From positions 1 through 64,000 of the forward strand of contig NZ_PUIV01000014.1 in assembly GCF_003113265.1 (NCBI RefSeq): a DNA stretch of 64,000 nucleotides. Direction: 5' to 3'. Source of the stretch: Methylosinus sporium. GTDB lineage: Bacteria > Pseudomonadota > Alphaproteobacteria > Rhizobiales > Beijerinckiaceae. The position numbers were made by a program, and so were the translations under genes. Shown piece by piece: positions 57,965 to 64,000 of this stretch (position 1 is the stretch's first letter; each line of letters starts with the position of its first letter). The notes under the pieces are model-generated. The model did no database searches, was not told the origin of the DNA, and saw only the letters and a program-made list of their open reading frames with translations.

Positions 57965-58129
57965 GGCGGAATCATTCGCGGGGAGCCGTATGGGACGAGG
58001 CGTAGCATAAGCCCGGTTTCGGCCAAAGTTTGACGAAGCCGCGGCGAAGGTCGCGCGAGTTGTGGCGAAGCGTTTTCTTCGCGGCTACTCTCGCTATCGT
58101 TTCGCCGTCTTTCTCCATAGCCGGTCCGC

Positions 58130-58957
58130 ATGACGTGTCGTCGTCGCCCAGCCGTTTTTTTCGTGATCTGTGCCGCTTTTGCGGCGTCCCTGGCCCATGC
58201 GCAGGAGGCGGCCGGCGTCTGCGCGCCGGAGGCCGGCGCTCCGGTCGAGATCGCGTCCGTTGGCGCGGAGCTCGACCTGGCGACCATGGACGGGCGCCGT
58301 CTGACGCTCGCCGGCGTCGAATTTCCGTCGCGGGAGGCGGCGCGGGAGGATTTGCGGCGCTTTCTCTCCGAGCGTCTTTCGGCCGGCCGGCTGGTCTTCC
58401 TCTCCACCGCGACGGCGGCGCCGAATCGCTGGGGCGAGGTCGCCGCCGGGCTGTTCGTCGAAGGGGAGGGGGACGAGGCGCCGCTGATCTCGCTCGCGCA
58501 AGCGACGATCGCCGCGGGGCTCGCACGCTTTCGCCCCGATCCGGCCGCATTCGCCTGCCGCAATGGGCTGCTCGCCGCGGAGGCGCAGGCGCGTGGACGA
58601 AAGCTTGGACTTTGGGCCTCGGGCGAGTATCACATCGTCGACGCCGCTCGACCCGAAACGCTCGTCGAACAAAAGGGCATGGTTCTGGTGGAGGGCGTCG
58701 TCGGCAAGATCGGCGAGACCGGAGGCTCTCTCTATCTGAATTTCGGGCCGCGCCGGGGAGATTTCGCTGTCGTGATCTGGAAACGCAATCTCGAGACATT
58801 CACGCGGGCCGGAACGTCGCCCAGAATGCTCACGGGGCGGCGGGTGCGCGTGCGAGGATTGATTGACACAGCTTTTGGACCGCGCATGGAGCTTCTCTCT
58901 CCGGCGCAGATCGAGCTCCTCGGCGACGAACGCCCCGGCGCGCTCGGCCGGCCCTGA
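58130..58957 (+). CDS. Secreted thermonuclease-like (SNase-fold) protein
   Basis: A 275-residue protein with signal peptide (PAVFFVICAAFAASLAHA). The mature part looks like an SNase-type OB fold: MDGRRLTLAGVEFPSREAAREDLRRFLSERL, APNRWGEVAAGLFVEG, GLARFRPDPAAFACRNGLLAAEAQARGRKLGLW. The Arg/Glu catalytic set of true thermonucleases is not clearly complete, so activity is uncertain. The C-terminal 100 residues form a further beta domain (VEGVVGKIGETGGSLYLNFG). It is divergent from ybgF. Its end overlaps the next gene's presumed start. Confidence 0.72.
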   Translation: MTCRRRPAVFFVICAAFAASLAHAQEAAGVCAPEAGAPVEIASVGAELDLATMDGRRLTLAGVEFPSREAAREDLRRFLSERLSAGRLVFLSTATAAPNRWGEVAAGLFVEGEGDEAPLISLAQATIAAGLARFRPDPAAFACRNGLLAAEAQARGRKLGLWASGEYHIVDAARPETLVEQKGMVLVEGVVGKIGETGGSLYLNFGPRRGDFAVVIWKRNLETFTRAGTSPRMLTGRRVRVRGLIDTAFGPRMELLSPAQIELLGDERPGALGRP

Positions 58958-60437
58958 GGCGGGGCGGAGCGGCGCGCGTGTCGCCGCGCTCGCGGCTTCG
59001 CTGGCTTTCGGTCTTTCCGGCTGCGCCCAGCTCGAGCGGCAGGGCGAAATGCTCAATGGCGGAGCCGCGTCGCAAGCGCGATTGCCGCCGGCCGTGCCGC
59101 GCACCGTCGGCGGCGAGCAGCCCTCGACTGCCGAGCACAAGGATCTCGTCGCGCAATTCGGCGGCGAATATCGCTTTTTGTCGGCCGAGCGCTATCTCGA
59201 CGAGATTTTGGTCAAGCTCGCGCAGGCGAGCGACACGCCGGGCCAGGCCGCCTATAAGGTGACGATCCTCAACACGCCGGTGGTGAACGCTTTTGCTCTG
59301 CCGAGCGGCAATCTCTATGTGACGCGCGGCCTTCTCGCCCTCGCCGGCGACGCCTCGGAGGCGGCCGCCGTGATGGCGCATGAGATCGCCCATGTGAGCG
59401 CGCGCCACAGCGCGCTTCGCGCCGAGCGCGAGCGTGAGGCGGAGGTCATCAGCCAGGCCGCGGCCGTCATTCAGAGCAAGCAGAAGAGCGACGACGTGCG
59501 CGCCTCGCAGCGTCTGTCGTTCGCGAGCTTCTCGCGCCTACAGGAGCTGGAGGCGGACGCGATCGGCGTGCGCGTGGTGGCGCGCGCCGGCTTCGATCCG
59601 TATGGCGCCTCGCGCTTTCTCGCGGCGCTCGGCAAATCCGCGGAGCTGCGCGCCGTGCTGTACGGCAAGAAGAAAGCGCCCGACCTCGACATATTGGCGA
59701 CGCATCCCTCGACGCCCGATCGCATCGCCAAGGCGGTGGCGGCGGCGCGGCAGATCAGCGCCCCCGGCGTCGGAACGCGTGATCGCGAGGGCTATCTCGC
59801 CGCGATCAACGGCCTCGCTTATGGCGACGATCCCAATGACGGCTTCGTGCGCGGCCGCAAATTCGCGCATCCGCGGCTGCGCTTCACCTTCGTCGCGCCG
59901 GAAGGCTTTCTGCTCGAGAATTCGAGCGAGGCCGTCTTCGGCGTGAAGGAGGGCGACGACGAGGCGCTGCGGCTCGATCGCGTACGCGCGCCGGTCGGCA
60001 AGACGATCGAAGCCTATGTCGAATCCGGCTGGGTCGACGGGCTGTTGCGCTCGTCGATGAAGCGCATCGACGTCAACGGATTGCCGGCGGTGGTCGCCAG
60101 CGCGCGCGCCGGTGAATGGAATTTCAAGCTCGCGGTCATTCAGATCGACGATGAATTCTATCGGCTGATTTTCGCCGTGCGCGCGCTCGACGCGGAGGCG
60201 GAGCGACGTTTCGCCGCTTCCGTCGCCACATTCCGACGCTCGAGCTGGGAAGAGTCGCTCGATGTGCGCCCGCTGCGTCTCTCCATCGTGAGCGCGGGCG
60301 CAGAGGACACTGCGGAATCCATGGCGCAGCGCATGGTCGTTCCCAATCGTCCGCTCGAATATTTCCAATTGCTGAACGGCCTCGAGCATGGTGGCCGTCT
60401 CACGCCGGGCGAGAGATATAAGCTCGTCGTCGAGTGA
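58863..60437 (+). CDS. M48-family metalloprotease lipoprotein
   Basis: A protein of up to 524 residues. A basic N terminus is followed by VAALAASLAFGLSGCAQL, a lipobox with Cys near 54. The protease domain has the zinc motif VMAHEIAHVSARHS (about 178-190) and a downstream Glu in LQELEADAIGVRV, then HPSTPDRIAKAV. The C-terminal 200 residues are an extra domain common to alphaproteobacterial forms (related to BepA/LoiP), ending with a LysM-like LNGLEHGGRLTPGERYKLVV. The start is uncertain: only TTGs at 58863 and 58875 lie before the lipobox, both inside the nuclease-like gene. Confidence 0.87.
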   Translation: MTQLLDRAWSFSLRRRSSSSATNAPARSAGPEAGRSGARVAALAASLAFGLSGCAQLERQGEMLNGGAASQARLPPAVPRTVGGEQPSTAEHKDLVAQFGGEYRFLSAERYLDEILVKLAQASDTPGQAAYKVTILNTPVVNAFALPSGNLYVTRGLLALAGDASEAAAVMAHEIAHVSARHSALRAEREREAEVISQAAAVIQSKQKSDDVRASQRLSFASFSRLQELEADAIGVRVVARAGFDPYGASRFLAALGKSAELRAVLYGKKKAPDLDILATHPSTPDRIAKAVAAARQISAPGVGTRDREGYLAAINGLAYGDDPNDGFVRGRKFAHPRLRFTFVAPEGFLLENSSEAVFGVKEGDDEALRLDRVRAPVGKTIEAYVESGWVDGLLRSSMKRIDVNGLPAVVASARAGEWNFKLAVIQIDDEFYRLIFAVRALDAEAERRFAASVATFRRSSWEESLDVRPLRLSIVSAGAEDTAESMAQRMVVPNRPLEYFQLLNGLEHGGRLTPGERYKLVVE

Positions 60438-60594
60438 GAAACGCGCGTCCGCGATGGAACCGTCGCGCTTCGAAAATGTTGTAAGCCTTAGAATTCCCGG
60501 GGGGGCGGACAGGCAGGGCGCCGATCGCGCAGCCGCCGGTCGCGTGACCGTCTGGGAGTTCTCCTCAATCGAGGCATCGTCGCAGCGCTTCTCA

Positions 60595-60616
60595 TTCGAT
60601 CGATCTTTCGATCGAA
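60595..60616 (+). other. Hairpin in the rpoH leader
   Basis: TTCGATCGA and TCGATCGAA form a nine-base perfect stem with loop TCTT, 38 bases before the rpoH ATG. It would form in the mRNA leader. It could influence translation with temperature, as in other rpoH leaders, but it does not pair with the ribosome binding site as drawn. Confidence 0.5.
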
Positions 60617-60654
60617 GCCTCGATCGCGCGCGACAGCCACCCCGGAGAGCGAGA

Positions 60655-61521
60655 ATGGCTTATTTGCCCGGAGTCGGACGCGAACTCGTGAAGGCGGCGA
60701 TGGATGCGCCCTTTCTAGAACGCGAAGAAGAAAAACGTCTGGCCATCGCGTGGAAGGACAATAAGGATACGGATGCTCTGGATAAGCTCGCCTCCGCTCA
60801 TATGCGGCTGGTGATCGCGCTCGCTGTGCGCTTCCGTCATTACGGGCTGCCCGTCGCCGATCTCGTGCAAGAAGGGCATGTCGGCCTGCTCGAGGCCGCC
60901 GCGCGTTTCGCGCCGGAGCGCGACGTGCGCTTCTCCACTTATGCGACCTGGTGGATTCGCGCGTCCATTCAGGATTATGTGCTGCGCAACTGGTCGATCG
61001 TGCGCGGCGGCACCAGCTCCTCGCAAAAGGCGCTATTCTTCAATCTTCGCCGGCTTCGCGCCAAGCTCGCACATGCGCCGCAGTCGGAAGCGGGCGACGC
61101 TTTCCAGGCCATCGCCGGCGCCATCGGCGTCTCGCGCGCCGATGTGGAGCTGATGAACTCGCGTCTCGCCGGCTCCGATGTCTCGCTCAACAGCCAATTG
61201 GTCGAGGACGATTCCTCGACATCGGCCGAGCGCATGGATTTTCTCGTCGACGATCGGCCGCTGCCCGACGAGGTGGTCGAGGATCGCGTCGATTCCGGGC
61301 GTCGCGCACGCTGGCTCGCCGATGCGTTGACGCTTCTGTCCGAGCGCGAGCTGCGCATCGTGCAGGAACGGCGGCTCAGCGAGACTCTCGTTACGTTGGA
61401 GTCGCTCGGCGATCGCCTCGGAATATCGAAGGAGCGCGTCCGCCAGATCGAGAATCGCGCATTGTGCAAGCTGCGCAAGGCGCTGACCAAAGCCCAGGAG
61501 ACGGCGACGCCGGCCGAATGA
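60655..61521 (+). CDS. rpoH: RNA polymerase sigma-32 factor
   Basis: A 288-residue heat-shock sigma factor. Region 2 contains HMRLVIALAVRFRHYGLPVADLVQEGHVGLLEAAARF and RFSTYATWWIRASIQDYVLRNW, the RpoH box is QKALFFNLRRLRAKL, and region 4 is LLSERELRIVQERRL, then LGISKERVRQIENRAL. The ATG at 60655 has GGAGAGCG before it; the longer frame upstream overlaps the protease gene. It drives chaperone and protease genes, probably including ftsH of this window. Confidence 0.97.
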   Translation: MAYLPGVGRELVKAAMDAPFLEREEEKRLAIAWKDNKDTDALDKLASAHMRLVIALAVRFRHYGLPVADLVQEGHVGLLEAAARFAPERDVRFSTYATWWIRASIQDYVLRNWSIVRGGTSSSQKALFFNLRRLRAKLAHAPQSEAGDAFQAIAGAIGVSRADVELMNSRLAGSDVSLNSQLVEDDSSTSAERMDFLVDDRPLPDEVVEDRVDSGRRARWLADALTLLSERELRIVQERRLSETLVTLESLGDRLGISKERVRQIENRALCKLRKALTKAQETATPAE

Positions 61522-61543
61522 CGCGGCTCCGCCGGCTCGAAAG

Positions 61544-61577
61544 AAAAAACGCGGCCCCGTTCGGGGCCGCGTTTTTT
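61544..61577. terminator. Bidirectional intrinsic terminator (rpoH/carD)
   Basis: AAAAAACGCGGCCCCG and its exact reverse complement, separated by two T bases, form a 16-bp palindrome with an A-run on the left and a T-run on the right. It lies between the convergent rpoH and carD genes and can stop both transcripts. Confidence 0.93.
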
Positions 61578-61604
61578 CTTTTGCGTTCGAGATTGCGCGC
61601 GATG

Positions 61605-63374
61605 TCAGGCGGCGCGCTCTTCCACGTCGTCCTCTTCGCCCTCTTCGCCGGCGTCGTCACTGGCGTCGGCGTCATCGCCGCCCTTGGGACCGCCGCGGCG
61701 CGGGCCCTTCTGCAGGAAGGATTCGATCAGCTTGAGCGATTCCGAATCGATGAGCTTGCGCACTGCTGCGACCTCGCGCGCCATGCGGTCGAGCGCCGCC
61801 TCATAGAGCTGACGCTCCGAATAGGACTGCTCCGGCTGCGTGTCGGACCGATAGAGGTCTCGCACCACCTCGGCGATGGTGACGAGATCGCCCGAATTGA
61901 TCTTGGCCTCATACTCCTGGGCGCGACGCGACCACATTGTGCGCTTGACGCGCGCGCGGCCGCTCAGCGTGGAGAGCGCCTTGTCGACGACCTCGTTCTC
62001 GGCCAGCTTGCGCATTCCCACGGCGGCGACCTTGCTGGTCGGCACCTTCAACGTCATCTTGTCCTTGATGAAGCTGACGACGAACAGCTCGAGGCTGAAG
62101 CCGGCCACTTCCTGCGTCTCGATCGCGATGATCTGTCCGACGCCATGCGCCGGATAGACGATGAATTCGTTCGTCTTGAACCCGAGCTTCTGCGCCGATG
62201 TCTTCGCCTTCGCGGCGGGCGTCGGCGGTTTGATGGGGGCCGCAGCCGCGGCGCGCGCGGCGACGATGGCCTTGGGCGAAAGGGCCGAGCTCGCCGCTGC
62301 GCTCGTGGGAGCGGCGGGGGCTCTGGGCGCCGGCGAAGATTTGGCGTTGACCGCCTTTCCTTGTGTCTGTTTTGGCACTGGAATGGTTTCGCTCGAAGCT
62401 GGAGTTGAAACGGCCGCCGTCGCATTCCCCCCGCTCGCGCCCGCATCGGGGGCGGCGCTCGGAGAGACGACGTCGGAGTGCTCGATATCGATATTGGTCG
62501 CGCTCTGGCGCAAGGGCGTGGTGATTCTCGTCTCCCCGGTTACGCCGGCCGCAACGGCGATTGAAGTCTGATGCGTCTGCGGAGCCTCCGAGGAGGTCTG
62601 CGGGCGGATGGTCTCGACACGCGTCGCTTCGACGCTCGGCGCGGTCTTTTGGGTCGCCTCGATCTCGATGCGGCGCTCCGTCGCGCACGCAACCTCGCCG
62701 CTGCGCTTGGCTTCGCTGCTGCGGGTGGCGCTGGCGCGCGCCCGCGCCGGCGCTTCGGCGACGGCGGCCTTGGCGACCGCGATCTTGGCGATGGCCGCCT
62801 TGGCGATGGTGGTCTTGGCCGAAGCCGCGGTCTTGGCGCTATTCTGGGTCACTTCGGCGGCGGTCTTGGCGCTTCGCGCCGCGATGGATTTCGCCGCTCC
62901 AGACCGAGCCGCGCTGGCTTTGGCGGCGGTCTTGGCGGCGGCGCGCGTCCGAGAGGAGGCGGTTTTCTGCGTTCTGGCGGAGCCGCGCTCGGCGCTCGCC
63001 GCCGAGCGACCCCCAGAAGACTTGCGGCCGGCCGAAGGCGCGGCTCCTGCGCCGACGCTCGTCCGCGCGGGTTTGGCGGCTGTCTTCCCCGCCGCGGCGG
63101 CTGTACGCGCGCTCGTTTTCGCGGTCTTGGCGGCCGCGGTCTTGGCGGAAACGCTCTTTCCCGAAGCCGTCTTTCCCGAAGCCGTCTTGCCCGAAGTAGT
63201 CTTGGTGGAAGCCGTGGTCTTCGACGTCTTGCCTGCGGCGGTCGCGCTAGCCGACCTTTGGGTCCGCGTCTCGGAAGCTGCGGCCGTCCGCGCCGTTTTG
63301 CCCTCAGCGCCGCGTCGCGCTCCGGCGACGGACGCCTTGCGATTCTTTGCGGTCTTCTTGCTGGACGAGGGCAT
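61605..63374 (-). CDS. carD: CarD-family regulator with long histone H1-like N-terminal tail
   Basis: A 589-residue protein. Residues about 398-565 are a normal alphaproteobacterial CarD: the Tudor-like RNA-polymerase-binding part (FKTNEFIVYPAHGVGQII, FSLELFVVSFIKDKMTLKVP) and the helical DNA-binding part (SRRAQEYEAKINSGDLV, LYEAALDRMAREVAAVRKL). Before it lie about 397 residues of low-complexity Lys, Ala, Thr, Ser and Arg, full of KTA/AKTA units like histone H1 tails. The C terminus is acidic (DDAGEEGEEDDVEE). The ATG at 63374 has GAAGGAG correctly spaced upstream, supporting the long form. CarD stabilises open promoter complexes; the tail probably binds DNA. Confidence 0.9.
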   Translation of the reverse strand: MPSSSKKTAKNRKASVAGARRGAEGKTARTAAASETRTQRSASATAAGKTSKTTASTKTTSGKTASGKTASGKSVSAKTAAAKTAKTSARTAAAAGKTAAKPARTSVGAGAAPSAGRKSSGGRSAASAERGSARTQKTASSRTRAAAKTAAKASAARSGAAKSIAARSAKTAAEVTQNSAKTAASAKTTIAKAAIAKIAVAKAAVAEAPARARASATRSSEAKRSGEVACATERRIEIEATQKTAPSVEATRVETIRPQTSSEAPQTHQTSIAVAAGVTGETRITTPLRQSATNIDIEHSDVVSPSAAPDAGASGGNATAAVSTPASSETIPVPKQTQGKAVNAKSSPAPRAPAAPTSAAASSALSPKAIVAARAAAAAPIKPPTPAAKAKTSAQKLGFKTNEFIVYPAHGVGQIIAIETQEVAGFSLELFVVSFIKDKMTLKVPTSKVAAVGMRKLAENEVVDKALSTLSGRARVKRTMWSRRAQEYEAKINSGDLVTIAEVVRDLYRSDTQPEQSYSERQLYEAALDRMAREVAAVRKLIDSESLKLIESFLQKGPRRGGPKGGDDADASDDAGEEGEEDDVEERAA

Positions 63375-63390
63375 ACGCGGATACTCCTTC

Positions 63391-63767
63391 TATTGTCCCG
63401 CTGTGGAGACGGGACGAAGCCTCGTGACCGAAGGGGCTCATTGCGCCCCGGCCAGGATAGCGCCAATGATCGCGCATGGTTCGGCTGGCGAAAGTCCGAC
63501 GCTTCACAATATAGAGCCGACGCTGGCGGGCGCATCGCCGCCATCTTTGCCCATTCTCGACGTCGCGGGTTTATCTCCGATCGGGGCGCCGCGACGTTCG
63601 AGCCCTGCGCGCCCGAAAGTTAAGTCTTAATGTTCTGTATATCATGTGGTACGGCAGAAATCAAAGGAAAGGCGTCGGCGCCTTTCCGCATGGTTACGAT
63701 CGGCCGGGGAGCAGCCGTTGAATCTCTTAACGATTTCGACGGCGCGGAGGTTGTGGACGGCGCGGCG
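63391..63767. other. No gene between fdxA and carD
   Basis: About 380 bases without a convincing gene; open frames here are extensions of antisense reading. It holds the fdxA terminator-like hairpin (63666-63687) and must contain the carD promoter. An AT-richer patch (GTTAAGTCTTAATGTTCTG, about 63617-63637) is a candidate promoter area. Confidence 0.45.
63666..63687 (-). terminator. Terminator-like hairpin after fdxA
   Basis: GGAAAGGCG and CGCCTTTCC form a nine-base stem with a four-base loop, about 80 bases after the fdxA stop. On the minus strand it is followed by the T-rich TTTGATTTC. A weak but plausible intrinsic terminator. Confidence 0.5.
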
Positions 63768-64000
63768 TCAGTCGCCTTCGCCGGGCTCGGGCGAGAAATG
63801 CGCCTCCAGCTTGCCGGGCTTGCCGTCCCATTCCTTGGCGTCGGCCGGCGGCTCGCGCTTGACCGTGACATTGGGCCAAGTCTGAGCGTATTCGGCGTTC
63901 AGCGCCATCCATTTCTCGAGGTCCGGCTCGGTGTCGGGCTTGATCGCCTCGGCCGGGCATTCGGGCTCGCACACGCCGCAGTCGATACATTCGTCCGGAT
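63768..64000 (-). CDS. fdxA: Ferredoxin FdxA (5' end outside window)
   Basis: The 77 visible C-terminal residues of a seven-iron ferredoxin. The window edge cuts within the first visible codons, [22 protein letters not shown], which holds the [4Fe-4S] Cys motif and the following Cys-Pro. The rest ([24 protein letters not shown]) is the usual C-terminal extension of the [3Fe-4S][4Fe-4S] FdxA of alphaproteobacteria. It carries electrons in the cytoplasm. fdxA and carD are neighbours in many relatives. Confidence 0.92.
   Translation of the reverse strand, partial: PDECIDCGVCEPECPAEAIKPDTEPDLEKWMALNAEYAQTWPNVTVKREPPADAKEWDGKPGKLEAHFSPEPGEGD

Noticed and set aside
62571-63630. Long plus-strand frames opposite the carD tail
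   Set aside because: They mirror the repetitive tail in antisense, have no good ribosome binding site and no known domain; the minus-strand frame has a strong start and ends in a real CarD domain.

Overview
The window is 64 kb of GC-rich chromosome from an alphaproteobacterium, most likely a Hyphomicrobiales (Rhizobiales) member of the methylotroph/Methylocystaceae type. The class rests on several features: the complete nuoA-N operon followed by birA and RNase J, the DUF2948-hisD-UPF0262-phosphatase operon, the ybgF-tilS-ftsH-glmM order, ATP12, DUF1467, a BigR-type sulfide regulator, and a GAAC-N7-GAAC LexA box before ssb. The family-level guess is inference only; no methane oxidation genes are present here.

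Layout. 1-4468 is the end of an integrated mobile element: a ParA-like ATPase with two small partners, a decayed AT-rich gene, and a large serine recombinase whose last codons lie inside the 3' end of tRNA-Arg(CCG). A 14-bp motif occurs three times, each copy just upstream of a gene of the element. 4608-7808 holds a PilZ protein and a crcB-rluC-ATP12 cluster. 8004-25997 is the complex I operon (14 subunits, with one unknown gene between nuoD and nuoE), then birA, rnj, mce and a DUF1467 gene. 26113-29403 has tRNA-Lys, a permease remnant, LexA-boxed ssb and a YgiQ radical SAM protein.

29464-35279 is a sulfide/persulfide detoxification locus. A peroxiredoxin-bigR pair diverges from persulfide dioxygenase, two YeeE/YedE transporters, a DUF2892 protein, a DUF442-sulfide:quinone oxidoreductase fusion and a TauE/SafE exporter. 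An AT-rich palindrome overlaps a promoter in the divergent gap. 35411-38466 has a hypothetical gene, a FolD-like enzyme, a Rieske protein, an SRPBCC protein and a small helical protein. 38687-41895 is a bacteriophytochrome hybrid kinase with its heme oxygenase. 41939-45697 holds a cyclase, aquaporin, amidase, HxlR regulator and MAPEG protein.

45751-50180 is the minus-strand operon DUF2948-hisD-UPF0262-phosphatase with xseA upstream. 50325-57964 contains an outer membrane protein, glmM, an opposite-strand arsC-ynfA pair, ftsH, tilS and ybgF. 58130-64000 has a secreted nuclease-like protein, an M48 lipoprotein, rpoH, a CarD regulator and the start-truncated fdxA.

The most unusual items are: the CarD regulator with a roughly 400-residue histone H1-like Lys/Ala/Thr tail; the histidine-rich loop in NuoL; the unknown gene embedded in the nuo operon; the recombinase that borrows its C terminus from a tRNA gene; the motif shared by three genes of the element; and the repeats and hairpin upstream of ftsH and rpoH.
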